NCBI GenBank assembly: GCA_002280565.1
Contig: NCEF01000007.1
Span: 80,138 to 144,137 of the forward strand
Direction: 5' to 3'
DNA length: 64,000 nucleotides
From: Sphingomonas sp. 32-66-10
GTDB lineage: Bacteria; Pseudomonadota; Alphaproteobacteria; Sphingomonadales; Sphingomonadaceae
Below the pieces are notes generated by a model. That model saw nothing but the letters and a program-made list of their open reading frames with translations, was not told where the DNA came from and did not search any database. The number at the start of each line of letters is the position of its first letter. Positions within the stretch are counted from its first letter, which is position 1. The position numbers and the translations under genes were made by a program. This document shows positions 6,888 through 14,955 of the stretch, piece after piece.

Positions 6888-8771
6888 TTAGTCGTAGTTG
6901 TATGACAAAGCCCAGCTTGTGGCGATCACGCTAGAGGGCATCCCGCCCCCTGCGCGCGCGCATTTGACGACGGTCGCGAAGGGGCCGACCGGAGCACGAT
7001 AGACCGGGTCGCTCGCCGGCGCCGCGGCGCATGCGCCATAGCCCGTCGTCGCAAACCGGTGTACCGCGCCACGCGCAAAGGTCACCGCCCCGGCCCGCTG
7101 CGCGGGTGCGTCGGAGAAGCTCGCAAACTCCATATCGATCCGCGCGATCTTCACCCCCTCAGCCGGGACGATGCGGTCGCTGCGTTCGATCTTCCCGGGA
7201 GAGAAACGGTAATGGGTCTCGATCGACACGCGCGTGTCGAGCTGTGCGTCATTGCTGCCCATGCGGTCGAGCGCAGTCTGGTGCCAGCGCACATCGGTCA
7301 CCGCACCGCGCCGGGTGACGCGCACATCCTTGAAGAAGGCGAGCGGCATCAGCACGTCGCCATTGGCCAGCGTGATGCGCGGCAACAGCTGCGGGAAGGT
7401 CGCATCGGCCGACCCGGCGAGCATCCCGGGTGAAAAGGGGATCGGGAAATAGGGGTTATTCATATGCTGCCCCTCCGCCCCGTTGATGATGGGCAGGGAG
7501 ATCATCCGCTTGCCATCGCGGATCGTCACCAGCCCGCGATCATGCAAGCCCCGCGCGAACCAGGTCATGGTCGAACGCGGGAGCGTGTCGAGCCAGCGCG
7601 CAAAGCCAGGATCGGGCGCCTGCCCGCGATAGCCGAGCCGGTTCCAGATCGCGTTGGTATAGATATGCTGGCGCGCGAGGCTGAAATTCTCACCCAGGAT
7701 GCGCGCTTCGCCGCGATAGACATCGGTGCGCCGCCCTTGCCCCCATGCGGTGCGGCCCCACAGATCGACCGATCCGCTGACCGGATCGATCCAGAAATCC
7801 ATGTAGCGCGCGGTGACGCGGCTGGAGAAGGCATAGGCCATGCGCTCCTCGACCGGGGTCATCACCTTGAGCAAAGCGGCGGCGGTCAGCACTTCGAGGA
7901 AGGCGGTGTCGCCATAGGTTCCGATGCTGCGGCCATATTCGAACCCCTCACCATGCAGGTTGAAGCGCGGGAGCAGCAGGTCGACCGACTTACGCAGCCA
8001 TGCCTTGACCTCATCGCTCGGCGTCATGCCGGTTTCGAGCAGGCGGTGCGCGATCTCGCCGATCAGCAGCACCGAATAACGGTCGAACCGCCCCTTCCCC
8101 TCGGTCTCGTCGGCAAAGCCGTACTCGCCCGAATATTTGCGATAATGGTCGATCATCCGCGCGAGCAACTGATCGCCCGCGCTGGCATCCTCCCAGCCGA
8201 GCAGATGGCGGAAACGCGCGATCGAGAATGCGACGCCGTAATAGTTGTTGGGCAGGTTGATCAGGCTGAGGTCCGGACGGACGAAGCGGCGCCAGTCGAG
8301 CCGCTGCTTGAGCGTGGCGAGCGTCGCCGGGCGAACGGCGCGCTCGAGCAGGCCACGCGCATGCAGGTCGTGCAGCGCGGCGATGTAATAATAGAGACCC
8401 CAGCTTTCATTGTCGTTCGCCAGCGTGAGGTCGGCCATATCGGCAAATTCGCGCAGTCGCTGATCGAGCCGGGGGTCGTTCGGTTCGAGCGCGACGATGC
8501 GATGCGCCATGGTCGCGGCGATCTTGCCCGGCAGGAACTTGTCCCCGCCGCCGAACACGGTGACACCGTCAATCTTCGTCGCCTTGCCATCGCGGAGCAG
8601 CTGTTCGACCAGTTTTTCAAGTTGGGGTGACAGACGCGTGGTAACGCTGGTGTCCATCGGCGCAACCGCGTCGGTATAGACAGGGCCGGCCGGCGCATCG
8701 GCATGGCGATCGACCTGAGCGGCCTGCACGGCGACGGGGGTTACAAGGGCGATCAGCAACAACGAACGCAT
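6888..8771 (-). CDS. secreted alpha/alpha-toroid protein, putative polysaccharide lyase
   Basis: A 627-residue exported protein with a Sec signal (MRSLLLIALVTPVAVQAAQ). The first half is helical with NNYYGVAFSIARFR, HGEGFEYGRSIGTYGDTAFLEVLT and Tyr/Arg/His-rich turns, as in (alpha/alpha)6-toroid lyases. The second half is beta-rich, like the sandwich domain of heparinase II/III-type enzymes. No lyase family is certain. Its overlap (TGATG) with the upstream GH105 gene argues for joint action on a uronic-acid-containing polymer. The ATG at 8771 is preferred over an in-frame TTG at 8774. Specificity is unknown. Confidence 0.55.
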   Translation of the reverse strand: MRSLLLIALVTPVAVQAAQVDRHADAPAGPVYTDAVAPMDTSVTTRLSPQLEKLVEQLLRDGKATKIDGVTVFGGGDKFLPGKIAATMAHRIVALEPNDPRLDQRLREFADMADLTLANDNESWGLYYYIAALHDLHARGLLERAVRPATLATLKQRLDWRRFVRPDLSLINLPNNYYGVAFSIARFRHLLGWEDASAGDQLLARMIDHYRKYSGEYGFADETEGKGRFDRYSVLLIGEIAHRLLETGMTPSDEVKAWLRKSVDLLLPRFNLHGEGFEYGRSIGTYGDTAFLEVLTAAALLKVMTPVEERMAYAFSSRVTARYMDFWIDPVSGSVDLWGRTAWGQGRRTDVYRGEARILGENFSLARQHIYTNAIWNRLGYRGQAPDPGFARWLDTLPRSTMTWFARGLHDRGLVTIRDGKRMISLPIINGAEGQHMNNPYFPIPFSPGMLAGSADATFPQLLPRITLANGDVLMPLAFFKDVRVTRRGAVTDVRWHQTALDRMGSNDAQLDTRVSIETHYRFSPGKIERSDRIVPAEGVKIARIDMEFASFSDAPAQRAGAVTFARGAVHRFATTGYGACAAAPASDPVYRAPVGPFATVVKCARAGGGMPSSVIATSWALSYNYD

Positions 8772-9940
8772 CAATTGGACTCCTTCCGCGCGAGATCGGC
8801 CATCGCGGTACCGGCGAGCAGGAAGGCGCCCGCGCCATAGAATTGGGTTTCCTTTGCCGACACACTGTCGGGCCGGTCGCCAACCTGCTGCACCCAGCCG
8901 AGCATGCCATCGGGCTGCACCGCGCGGACGATCGCGTCCCAGCCACGGATCGCCGCCGGCTGATAAGTCGCGCGGTCGAGCAGCCCGGCGTCGATGCCCC
9001 AGGCAAAGGCATAGGTGTAAAAGGCGGTGCCGCTGCTTTCGGGCGGAGTGGCAGGATTAGTGTCGAGCAGTGACGCCGACCAATAGCCGTCGGGCTTCTG
9101 CAGCGTCAGCAGCTTTGCCGCCATGTCGCGGAACAGCGCTTCGTAATAAGCGCGCTTGGGGTCCGTGGCGGACATCGCCTCGAGCATGCGGACCAGCCCG
9201 CCCATCACCCAGCCATTGCCACGGCTCCAGAACTGCTTGCGCCCCCTGGCATCGCGCGTGTCGAAGAAGCGGCTGTCGCGGAAATAGAGCTTCTCGGCCG
9301 AATCGTAGAGATAGTCGGTGGTCGCCTTGAACTCTTCATGCGCGAAATCGGCATAGCGCCGGTCGCCCGTGATCGTCGCGAGCTGAAGCAGGGTCGGCGG
9401 GGCCATGAACAGCGCGTCGCACCAGCACCAGCGGTCGGTGCATTTCGACCAGCCTGCGCCGGGTGCGCCGGGGATGAATTCGAGGCTGCCGCGCGGGCGG
9501 TTGGCGAGGACATTGTCGAAATAGGCGATGGCGGGAGCGCGCGCCGCCCTGCCCGCACCGTTACGCGCCGCCCAGATCCAGGCCTGTCCGATTAGCTGGT
9601 CATCGGCATGGAATGGGTTGTCGCCGAGCTTCCACGACTGCTCCCGCCCCAGCTCCATCAGCGGCGCGGCATAGCGGGTGTCGCGTTTGGCGAGTTCGGT
9701 CAGCGCGATCCAGAAGGTCGCCTGTTGCCAGTCGCGCGGGTTCTGGACGCTCTTGCGCGCGGCAGGCATGGTTGCCCAGTTGGCGCGGTTGGCGAGCTGC
9801 CAATCGGCGACGCGGCGCACTTGCGCCAGGATCGCGTCGGGGCGCGGCAACTGCGCGCGCGGCGCAACCGCGGCGACCGGCACCGGGGGCGCTGCTGCAG
9901 CGGGGGCAGCCCCGGCAAGGGCGAGCAGAATCAACGACAT
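8771..9940 (-). CDS. glycoside hydrolase family 105 protein (unsaturated uronyl hydrolase)
   Basis: GH105 enzymes (YteR/YesR type) remove the 4,5-unsaturated uronic acid left at the non-reducing end by polysaccharide lyases. The 389-residue product has a signal peptide (MSLILLALAGAAPAAAA). Family features are HADDQLIGQAW with the catalytic Asp, WCWCDALFMAPPTLLQL, FWSRGNGWVMGGLVRMLE and ESSGTAFYTYAFAWGI. The start at 9940 has a GGAGGG site eight bases upstream. It is the first gene of a minus-strand operon with the lyase-like gene, divergent from the DUF4861 gene. Confidence 0.85.
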   Translation of the reverse strand: MSLILLALAGAAPAAAAPPVPVAAVAPRAQLPRPDAILAQVRRVADWQLANRANWATMPAARKSVQNPRDWQQATFWIALTELAKRDTRYAAPLMELGREQSWKLGDNPFHADDQLIGQAWIWAARNGAGRAARAPAIAYFDNVLANRPRGSLEFIPGAPGAGWSKCTDRWCWCDALFMAPPTLLQLATITGDRRYADFAHEEFKATTDYLYDSAEKLYFRDSRFFDTRDARGRKQFWSRGNGWVMGGLVRMLEAMSATDPKRAYYEALFRDMAAKLLTLQKPDGYWSASLLDTNPATPPESSGTAFYTYAFAWGIDAGLLDRATYQPAAIRGWDAIVRAVQPDGMLGWVQQVGDRPDSVSAKETQFYGAGAFLLAGTAMADLARKESN

Positions 9941-10042
9941 CTCATTTCCCTCCGGCTGCGACGCGGCGCGTGACGGTCGCAACCCCTCTCCTAAACGCTC
10001 CGGCGCATCTTGGCTGTTGACACCGGTGCCATAATCTTTCCA

Positions 10043-10062
10043 ATTGACGTTTAGCCGTCAAT
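10043..10062. promoter_or_regulatory. inverted repeat ATTGACG-N6-CGTCAAT
   Basis: Perfect seven-base arms separated by six bases lie in the 161-base gap between the divergent GH105 and DUF4861 genes. The right-hand ATTGACG arm could also be part of a -35 region. It could bind the downstream GntR regulator or another factor. Confidence 0.5.
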
Positions 10063-10065
10063 AAG

Positions 10066-10078
10066 GTTGTCACACAAC
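10066..10078. promoter_or_regulatory. candidate FadR-type GntR operator GTTGT-N3-ACAAC
   Basis: A perfect five-base dyad with a three-base centre sits 24 bases before the DUF4861 start. The half-site spacing (TTGT-N3-ACAA) is that of FadR-subfamily GntR operators (N-GT-N3-AC-N). The GntR/FCD gene lies immediately downstream of DUF4861, so autoregulation of the divergent locus is likely. Confidence 0.55.
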
Positions 10079-10101
10079 TAGACAATAGTCGAGGGGATTG
10101 G

Positions 10102-11019
10102 ATGCCGGAACCGCGAACACGCCGCATGGCCATGGCGATCACCGGGCTCGCGCTGCTGGTCGTCCCGGCGGTCTCGGCACAGCAGCATAAACCCCTGCGC
10201 CCCGCCTCTGCCGAAGAGCAAAAGGCGCGCGCCGCGGTGTCCATCGCCGACTATCGCTATGGCGACCTGTTGTTCGAGAATGACCGGATCGCGTTCCGCA
10301 TCTATGGTCGGCCACTCGAAGCCGCCGAGCCGCCGTCCTCCTCGGGCATCGACGCCTGGGGCAAGCGCGTGCGCTGGCCGTTCATGGACCGACAACTGCG
10401 CACCGGCGATCAGCATCAGGATCAGGGTGAGGGCGTCGATTTCTACAATGTCGGCACCGGGCGCGGGATCGGGGGCCTAGGCATCTGGCACGACAATAAA
10501 TTGTGGACGTCGCGCAACTATGTGAACCCGCGCATCGCCAGCGCCGGGCCGGAGCGTGCGGCATTCAGCGTCGATTATCCCGCCTGGCCGGTCGATACCG
10601 CGCGTAACGTGGCGGAGACGCGGCAGTTTGAGCTGGCACCGGGCAGCAACTTCATTCGCATGACTTCGACCCTCACCTCGAGCAGCGCCGAGCCGCTGAC
10701 GGTTGCGGTCGGCCTGTCGAAACGCCCAACCGGCACCGCATTGGGCAAAGTGACGAAGGACGCCACGGGAGCCCGGCTGATCTGGTGGGGGCCGGACACG
10801 CCGGACAAAGGCGCGATGGCTGGTGCGGTGATGGTCGATCCGGCGGCGTTTATCGGCTTTGCCGAGGACGCCGACAATTACCTGATCCTCGTCCGGGTGA
10901 CGCCGGGCAAACCCTTCGTCTATTATGCCGGCGCTGCGTGGAGCGGCGGTCCCGATTTCAAGCGCGAACCCGATTGGCACGCCTATGTCCAGCAGCAACA
11001 GCCAGATTTCCGACCCTAG
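10102..11019 (+). CDS. DUF4861 family exported protein
   Basis: A 305-residue protein with a signal peptide (ending near AVSAQQ) and the DUF4861 pattern: FENDRIAFRIYG, SGIDAWGKRVRWPFMD, GEGVDFYNVGTGRGIGGLGIW, FELAPGSNFIRMTS. DUF4861 proteins are often found in loci for uronic-acid polysaccharide or pectin breakdown, which agrees with the GH105 neighbour. Catalytic role is unproven. The start has a GAGGGG site seven bases upstream. The gene overlaps or nearly abuts the GntR regulator at its 3' end. Confidence 0.75.
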   Translation: MPEPRTRRMAMAITGLALLVVPAVSAQQHKPLRPASAEEQKARAAVSIADYRYGDLLFENDRIAFRIYGRPLEAAEPPSSSGIDAWGKRVRWPFMDRQLRTGDQHQDQGEGVDFYNVGTGRGIGGLGIWHDNKLWTSRNYVNPRIASAGPERAAFSVDYPAWPVDTARNVAETRQFELAPGSNFIRMTSTLTSSSAEPLTVAVGLSKRPTGTALGKVTKDATGARLIWWGPDTPDKGAMAGAVMVDPAAFIGFAEDADNYLILVRVTPGKPFVYYAGAAWSGGPDFKREPDWHAYVQQQQPDFRP

Positions 11020-11023
11020 TCAC

Positions 11024-11785
11024 ATGCACGCGGTCGATGCTATCCGTCCGGTGATGACGGTGACCAAGGCGGCATCGCTGGCCGACGATCTGGTCCAGCG
11101 GTTCGAGGAACAGATCGAACGGGGGGAGATGCCTCCGGGTTCGCGTTTTCCGACCGAGAAGGCGATTACCGAGAGTTTCGGCGTGAGCCGGACGGTGGTG
11201 CGGGAGGCCTATTCGCGCCTGGCTGCGCGCGGTTTGCTGGTGTCGCGGCGTGGGTCCGGGGCTTATGTCGCCGAGGGGGCGCAGTATCGCGCGTTCCAGG
11301 TGACGCCGGACGAGGTCAGCGCGATCGACGATGTGCTGCGCCTGCTGGAAATGCGCATGGGGTTCGAGGCGGAGATGGCCGCGCTCGCCGCAGAGCGCCG
11401 GACCGAGGCGGACCTGGACGACATCCGCGCTGCGCTGGCGGCGATGGACGCGAGCACCGAGGCGGAGGGATCGGTCGCCGCCGACGCGGCCTTCCACGCG
11501 GCGATCGCGCGGGCGACGGGCAACGCCTATTTCGTGCGCTTCACCCAGTTTCTGGGCGTGCGGCTGGTGCCCTCGCGCAAGCTGTATCTGCAGGGCAACG
11601 ACCCGAGGAAACACCAGCGTTATGCCCGCGTGATCAACCGCGACCATGAGGCGATCTACTCAGCGATTGTGGCGGGCGACCCGGCAGCGGCGCGGCGCGC
11701 GGCGCGGCGGCATATCCAGAAGTCGATCGACCGGCACGAGGCACTGAAGGCGGGGCGCAGCGACGGCGAGGGCGACGCGGGGTGA
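11024..11785 (+). CDS. GntR family regulator, FadR/FCD subfamily
   Basis: An N-terminal winged helix (ADDLVQRFEEQIERGEMPPGSRFPTEKAITESFGVSRTVVREAYSRLAARGLL) is followed by an all-helical FCD domain. The FCD metal/ligand residues appear as D...H in DAAFHAAIARATGN and two later His (HEAIYSAI, ARRHIQKSI). Such regulators sense uronate or related acids. Four in-frame starts are possible (10985, 11024, 11051 and 11054), none with a strong ribosome binding site. 11024 follows the DUF4861 stop by four bases. It probably controls this polysaccharide locus. Confidence 0.85.
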   Translation: MHAVDAIRPVMTVTKAASLADDLVQRFEEQIERGEMPPGSRFPTEKAITESFGVSRTVVREAYSRLAARGLLVSRRGSGAYVAEGAQYRAFQVTPDEVSAIDDVLRLLEMRMGFEAEMAALAAERRTEADLDDIRAALAAMDASTEAEGSVAADAAFHAAIARATGNAYFVRFTQFLGVRLVPSRKLYLQGNDPRKHQRYARVINRDHEAIYSAIVAGDPAAARRAARRHIQKSIDRHEALKAGRSDGEGDAG

Positions 11786-11863
11786 GCCCAGGCAGGTCGG
11801 CGATTTTTCTGCTCCACTAGCCTTCGACCGATCGTCACCCTGAACGCGTGCAGGGCAACAAAA

Positions 11864-11894
11864 AAGGGGGAGGGTTTCTCCCTCCCCCTCTTTG
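11864..11894. terminator. bidirectional intrinsic terminator
   Basis: GGGGGAGGG and CCCTCCCCC pair around a five-base loop. An A run on the left and TCTTT on the right flank the stem, so it can stop transcription from the GntR gene (+) and from flgH (-), which converge here. Confidence 0.75.
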
Positions 11895-11921
11895 GAATGG
11901 CGGCGCTTCTGCGCTTCCCTT

Positions 11922-11986
11922 CCCTTTCCACGGCCCCCCGGCTGGGAAAGGGGCTGCCCGTCCACGGCCCCCCGGCTGGGACGGGC
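11922..11986. repeat. two tandem hairpins with identical loops and different stems
   Basis: Hairpin 1 (11922-11952) has arms CCCTTTCC and GGAAAGGG. Hairpin 2 (11956-11986) has arms GCCCGTCC and GGACGGGC. The 15-base loop ACGGCCCCCCGGCTG is identical in both. The stems differ at several positions but each is fully paired, so pairing rather than sequence appears conserved. They lie just beyond the flgH stop. Confidence 0.6.
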
Positions 11987-12005
11987 AATCCTGTTGACTG
12001 CCCGA

Positions 12006-12785
12006 TTAGAACGGGAACAGCGCGTCGTAGATCTGCTGGCCCCAGCGCGCCTGCTGCGCATCCGACAGCTGGCCGCGGCCGCCATAGCTGATCCGCGCTT
12101 CGGCAATCTGGCTGTGGCGCACCGAATTGTCGCGGCCGATATCCTGTGGGCGGACCACGCCGCTGACCACCAGTTCGCGCAGTTCGTTGTTCACGCGCAC
12201 TTCCTGACGGCCCCGGATGCCGAGATTGCCGTTGGGAAAGACGTTGGTGACGATCGCCGACATGGTCATGTTGATCGTTTCGGACCGGCTGATATTGCCG
12301 CCACCGCTCGATTGCGATTTCGAGTTGGTGCTGGCGAGGTTGGTCGGATCGATCGACTTGGGCAGCAGATTTTGCAGCCCGAGCAGCGAGGCGATACCGG
12401 CATTTTCCGAACCGCTGCGGTTGCGCGAGGTGTTGTTGCCGACCTCGGCCTTGTCCGCGATGTTGATCTTGATCGTCAGAATGTCGCCCATGCGGGTCGC
12501 GCGCTGATCGCTGAGGAAGGCACCGGCACCGGCGCGGAACAGCGAGGCGGACGCGGCGGGAGCCTGAACCGGCACCGTGCCGGTCGGGACCGGAGCGCTG
12601 GCGACCGCCGCAGCGGCGGTCCCTGGCCGATAGCCGGGATTGCCGATCGAGCGTTCGCCGCCCGGCATCGCCATCTCTTCAGGCGCGGACATCTTGGGCG
12701 CCTTGCCGACGCGGCCGAGCCGGTCGACTGCGCCGCAGCCCGAAACCAGGGTCGCCGCAGTGACGGCGAGAATGATCTTCTTCAT
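12006..12785 (-). CDS. flgH: flagellar L-ring protein FlgH
   Basis: Outer-membrane lipoprotein of the basal-body L ring. The 259-residue product has a lipobox (LVSGC, Cys at ~17), a Pro/Ala-rich linker, then the conserved core SLFRAGAGAFLSDQRATRMGDILTIKINIADKAEVGN, the Ser-rich segment SSGGGNISRSETINMTMSAIVTNVFPNGNLGIRGRQEVRVNNELREL, and a C-terminal RWGQQIYDALFPF. The start at 12785 (MKKIILAV) is chosen because it begins the signal peptide. It is the last gene of the flgF-flgG-flgA-flgH operon. Confidence 0.95.
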   Translation of the reverse strand: MKKIILAVTAATLVSGCGAVDRLGRVGKAPKMSAPEEMAMPGGERSIGNPGYRPGTAAAAVASAPVPTGTVPVQAPAASASLFRAGAGAFLSDQRATRMGDILTIKINIADKAEVGNNTSRNRSGSENAGIASLLGLQNLLPKSIDPTNLASTNSKSQSSGGGNISRSETINMTMSAIVTNVFPNGNLGIRGRQEVRVNNELRELVVSGVVRPQDIGRDNSVRHSQIAEARISYGGRGQLSDAQQARWGQQIYDALFPF

Positions 12786-12799
12786 GGGTATCTGCTCCC

Positions 12800-13276
12800 T
12801 CAATACAGGATACGGACCAGCCCGTTGCCCGCGACGAAGCCGTCGAGCGTGCGCTGGGTGGAGGTGGTGACGACGCGGACGGGTTCGCCCGCCCCCGCGC
12901 TGGCCAGGGCGCGGCCCTGGGTGGTGATGGTGAGTGCGCCGACCTTGTAGGCGATCAGCACCGGCTCGCCCCGGCGGACCAGCCGCGGGGTGATGACGTC
13001 GCTGACCCGCACCACCGATCCGGGTGAGAGCGGACGCACGGCCTCCAGTCCCTTGGCGGCGTCGGCCTCGATCGCGCCGCGACCCATGTTGGGCGAGCGC
13101 TTTTCGTAGACGAAGTCGTCGGCCGACAGGATCTCGCCGCGCTGGACCGGGCGCGCGAGCACGGCGACCTCGACCTGTGCGGGCACAGCGCGCGCCGGAG
13201 CGGCAGCCGTCGGCGTCTGCGCCGGTGCGGGCACCGGAACCAGCGCCGCGGCGATGAAGGCGATGCGGTAGATCAT
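12800..13276 (-). CDS. flgA: flagellar P-ring assembly chaperone FlgA
   Basis: Periplasmic chaperone for FlgI. The 158-residue protein has a signal peptide and a single SAF domain: VAVLARPVQRGEILSADDFVYEKRS, VRPLSPGSVVRVSDVITPRLVRRGEPVLIAYKVGALTITTQGRALASAGAGEPVRVV. The C-terminal TQRTLDGFVAGNGLVRI matches the family. It is shorter than enterobacterial FlgA, which is common in alphaproteobacteria. The start codon overlaps the flgG stop. Its client FlgI is encoded at 52634 and appears broken. Confidence 0.9.
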   Translation of the reverse strand: MIYRIAFIAAALVPVPAPAQTPTAAAPARAVPAQVEVAVLARPVQRGEILSADDFVYEKRSPNMGRGAIEADAAKGLEAVRPLSPGSVVRVSDVITPRLVRRGEPVLIAYKVGALTITTQGRALASAGAGEPVRVVTTSTQRTLDGFVAGNGLVRILY

Positions 13277-14058
13277 CAGCGCAGCTGGCTGGTGGTGGCC
13301 AGCATCTCGTCTGCGGTCTTCACGACCCGGCTGTTCATTTCATAGGCGCGCTGGGCGGTGATCAATGCGGTGATTTCGGCCACCGGATTGACGTTCGACG
13401 CCTCGACAAAGCCCTGTTGCAGCGCGCCGAAGCCCGGCTCAGCCGGATTGGCGAGGGTTGGCTGGCCCGATGCGGCGGTTTCGAGGAAGAGGTTGCCACC
13501 CTGCGCCTCGAGCCCGGCTTCGTTGATGAAGGTCGCGAGCTGGAGCTGGCCGACATTCTGCGGCTCGGGCTGGCCGGCGAGGATCACCTGAACTTCGCCG
13601 GTCTTGGAGATCGTTACATCGACCGCTTCGGCGGGAATGGTGATGCCCGGTTGGACCGGAAAGCCGTCGGCATTGACCAGCTCGCCCTGATCGGACAGCT
13701 GGAACGAACCGTCGCGGGTATAGGCGGTCTCGCCCGAGGGCAGCGTCACCGCGAAATAGCCGCGGCCCTGGATCGCCAGGTCATAGCGATTGTCGGTCTG
13801 GCTCATCGCGCCCTGCGTCGCGATGCGATAGACGCCGCCGGTCTTGACGCCCGCGCCGATCTGAATGCCGGTCGGCACGCGGCTGTCGGGGCCGGACGCG
13901 CCGCCGGGCCGGGTCACCTGCTGATAGAGCAGGTCCTGAAACTCGGCACGCTGGCGCTTGTAGCCGGTCGTGTTCATGTTCGCGATGTTGTTCGAGATCA
14001 CATCGACATTGGTCTGCTGCGCGAGCATGCCCGTGCCGGCGATGGAGAGGGTACGCAT
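13276..14058 (-). CDS. flgG: flagellar distal rod protein FlgG
   Basis: Distal rod subunit of 260 residues, exported through the flagellar type III system. It has the rod/hook N-terminal motif GMLAQQTNVDVISNNIANMNTTGYKRQRAEFQDLLYQ and the C-terminal heptad-rich EASNVNPVAEITALITAQRAYEMNSRVVKTADEMLATTSQLR. The central D1 domain contains RYDLAIQGRGYFAVTLPSGETAYTRDGSF. Length is that of complete FlgG proteins. It lies between flgF and flgA in one operon. Confidence 0.97.
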   Translation of the reverse strand: MRTLSIAGTGMLAQQTNVDVISNNIANMNTTGYKRQRAEFQDLLYQQVTRPGGASGPDSRVPTGIQIGAGVKTGGVYRIATQGAMSQTDNRYDLAIQGRGYFAVTLPSGETAYTRDGSFQLSDQGELVNADGFPVQPGITIPAEAVDVTISKTGEVQVILAGQPEPQNVGQLQLATFINEAGLEAQGGNLFLETAASGQPTLANPAEPGFGALQQGFVEASNVNPVAEITALITAQRAYEMNSRVVKTADEMLATTSQLR

Positions 14059-14082
14059 GGGTCAGTCTCCGTTGAGAGGGGG

Positions 14083-14826
14083 TCAGCCGAAGCGGCCAAG
14101 CTTGTCGATCGCGGACTTGCGCATGTCGCCCAGCGACTCCGACATTTTCATGCTGGTCTGATAGGCACGCAGGATCTCGACCATGTTGGTGGTCTCGACG
14201 ATCGCCTGGACGTTGGATCCTTCGACGCCGCCACTCTTGAGCTTGGTGTCGGCAGCGGCGAGTTCGCGCCCGCCGGTTCCGGCAAAGGTGCCGTCGCCGC
14301 GCGGATCGACCATGCGTTCGTCGTCGAACACCGTCACCGCGACGCGCCCGACCTGGGCATCGCCCGCGCTGACCGTGCCGTCCTTGCCGATGCTGACCTG
14401 TCCCGCCTGTTCGGGGGGAATCGTGATCGGGCGCCCGCCTTCGCCGAGCAGGGCGAGCCCGCCCGCCGTCTCCAGCGTGCCGTCCTCGCCGACCCTTAGA
14501 TAGCCCGCGCGCGTATAGGCGGTGCCACCCTCGGGGGTTTCGACCGCGAGGTAACCCGCACCGTCGATCATGACGTCGATCGGATTGCCGGTCGCAATGA
14601 ATGCGCCTGCGCTCTGGTCATGCACTGCGCCATAGTCGAGCACCATCGACGTCGTCTTGACCGGCGCATCCGTGCCGCCGCCCGCCTGCTCCACATATTC
14701 GCGGAACACCGGCGCTTCGCGCTTGAACCCGGCCGTCGAGATATTGGCCATATTGTTCGCGCTCACGTCGAGCCGACGCCGGAGCGCCTGATTGTGACTC
14801 AGCAGCACATAGGATGAGATATCCAT
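14083..14826 (-). CDS. flgF: flagellar proximal rod protein FlgF
   Basis: Proximal rod subunit, 247 residues. The N-terminus (MDISSYVLLSHNQALRRRLDVSANNMANISTAGFKRE) and C-terminus (EGSNVQAIVETTNMVEILRAYQTSMKMSESLGDMRKSAIDKLGRF) are those of FlgF. The start at 14826 is the MDISSY methionine; a much longer frame upstream is rejected because it crosses fliL on the other strand. It is the first gene of flgF-flgG-flgA-flgH and has its own candidate flagellar promoter at 14897-14924. Confidence 0.95.
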   Translation of the reverse strand: MDISSYVLLSHNQALRRRLDVSANNMANISTAGFKREAPVFREYVEQAGGGTDAPVKTTSMVLDYGAVHDQSAGAFIATGNPIDVMIDGAGYLAVETPEGGTAYTRAGYLRVGEDGTLETAGGLALLGEGGRPITIPPEQAGQVSIGKDGTVSAGDAQVGRVAVTVFDDERMVDPRGDGTFAGTGGRELAAADTKLKSGGVEGSNVQAIVETTNMVEILRAYQTSMKMSESLGDMRKSAIDKLGRFG

Positions 14827-14870
14827 CGCGACCGCCCTCCGAAAAAAATCGTCCAAGTTTTTTGCGGCTA

Positions 14871-14883
14871 GGCAAATGTTGCC
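14871..14883. promoter_or_regulatory. GGCAA-ATG-TTGCC palindrome upstream of fliL
   Basis: Perfect five-base arms with a three-base centre, ending 11 bases before the CTATAAT box of fliL. It occupies the place where other flagellar promoters here have GACCG. It resembles FlbD-type enhancer sites in its GGCAA/TTGCC arms; flbD is encoded at the right edge. Binding is inferred. Confidence 0.5.
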
Positions 14884-14894
14884 GCCCCACTCCC

Positions 14895-14924
14895 CTATAA
14901 TAGGAACATTCAGCCGGTCCGGTC
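14895..14924. promoter_or_regulatory. overlapping divergent promoters of fliL (+) and flgF (-)
   Basis: CTATAATAG at 14895-14903 is symmetric and lies in the 11-base palindrome CCTATAATAGG. On the plus strand CTATAAT can serve as the -10 of fliL. On the minus strand CTATTAT (14903-14897) is preceded at 16 bases by GACCG (14924-14920), the two-part flagellar promoter found throughout this island, and would serve flgF. Confidence 0.6.
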
Positions 14925-14955
14925 GCGGATGGGCAAAGAGATTGGGACACAGACC

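Noticed and set aside
6898-6908. TTGTATGACAA, a dyad like the candidate GntR operator
   Set aside because: It lies in the last codons of the lyase-like gene, far from any promoter, so it is probably chance.
12006-12803. Longer flgH start at 12803
   Set aside because: It would place six extra residues before the lipoprotein signal and overlap flgA; the ATG at 12785 begins the signal exactly.
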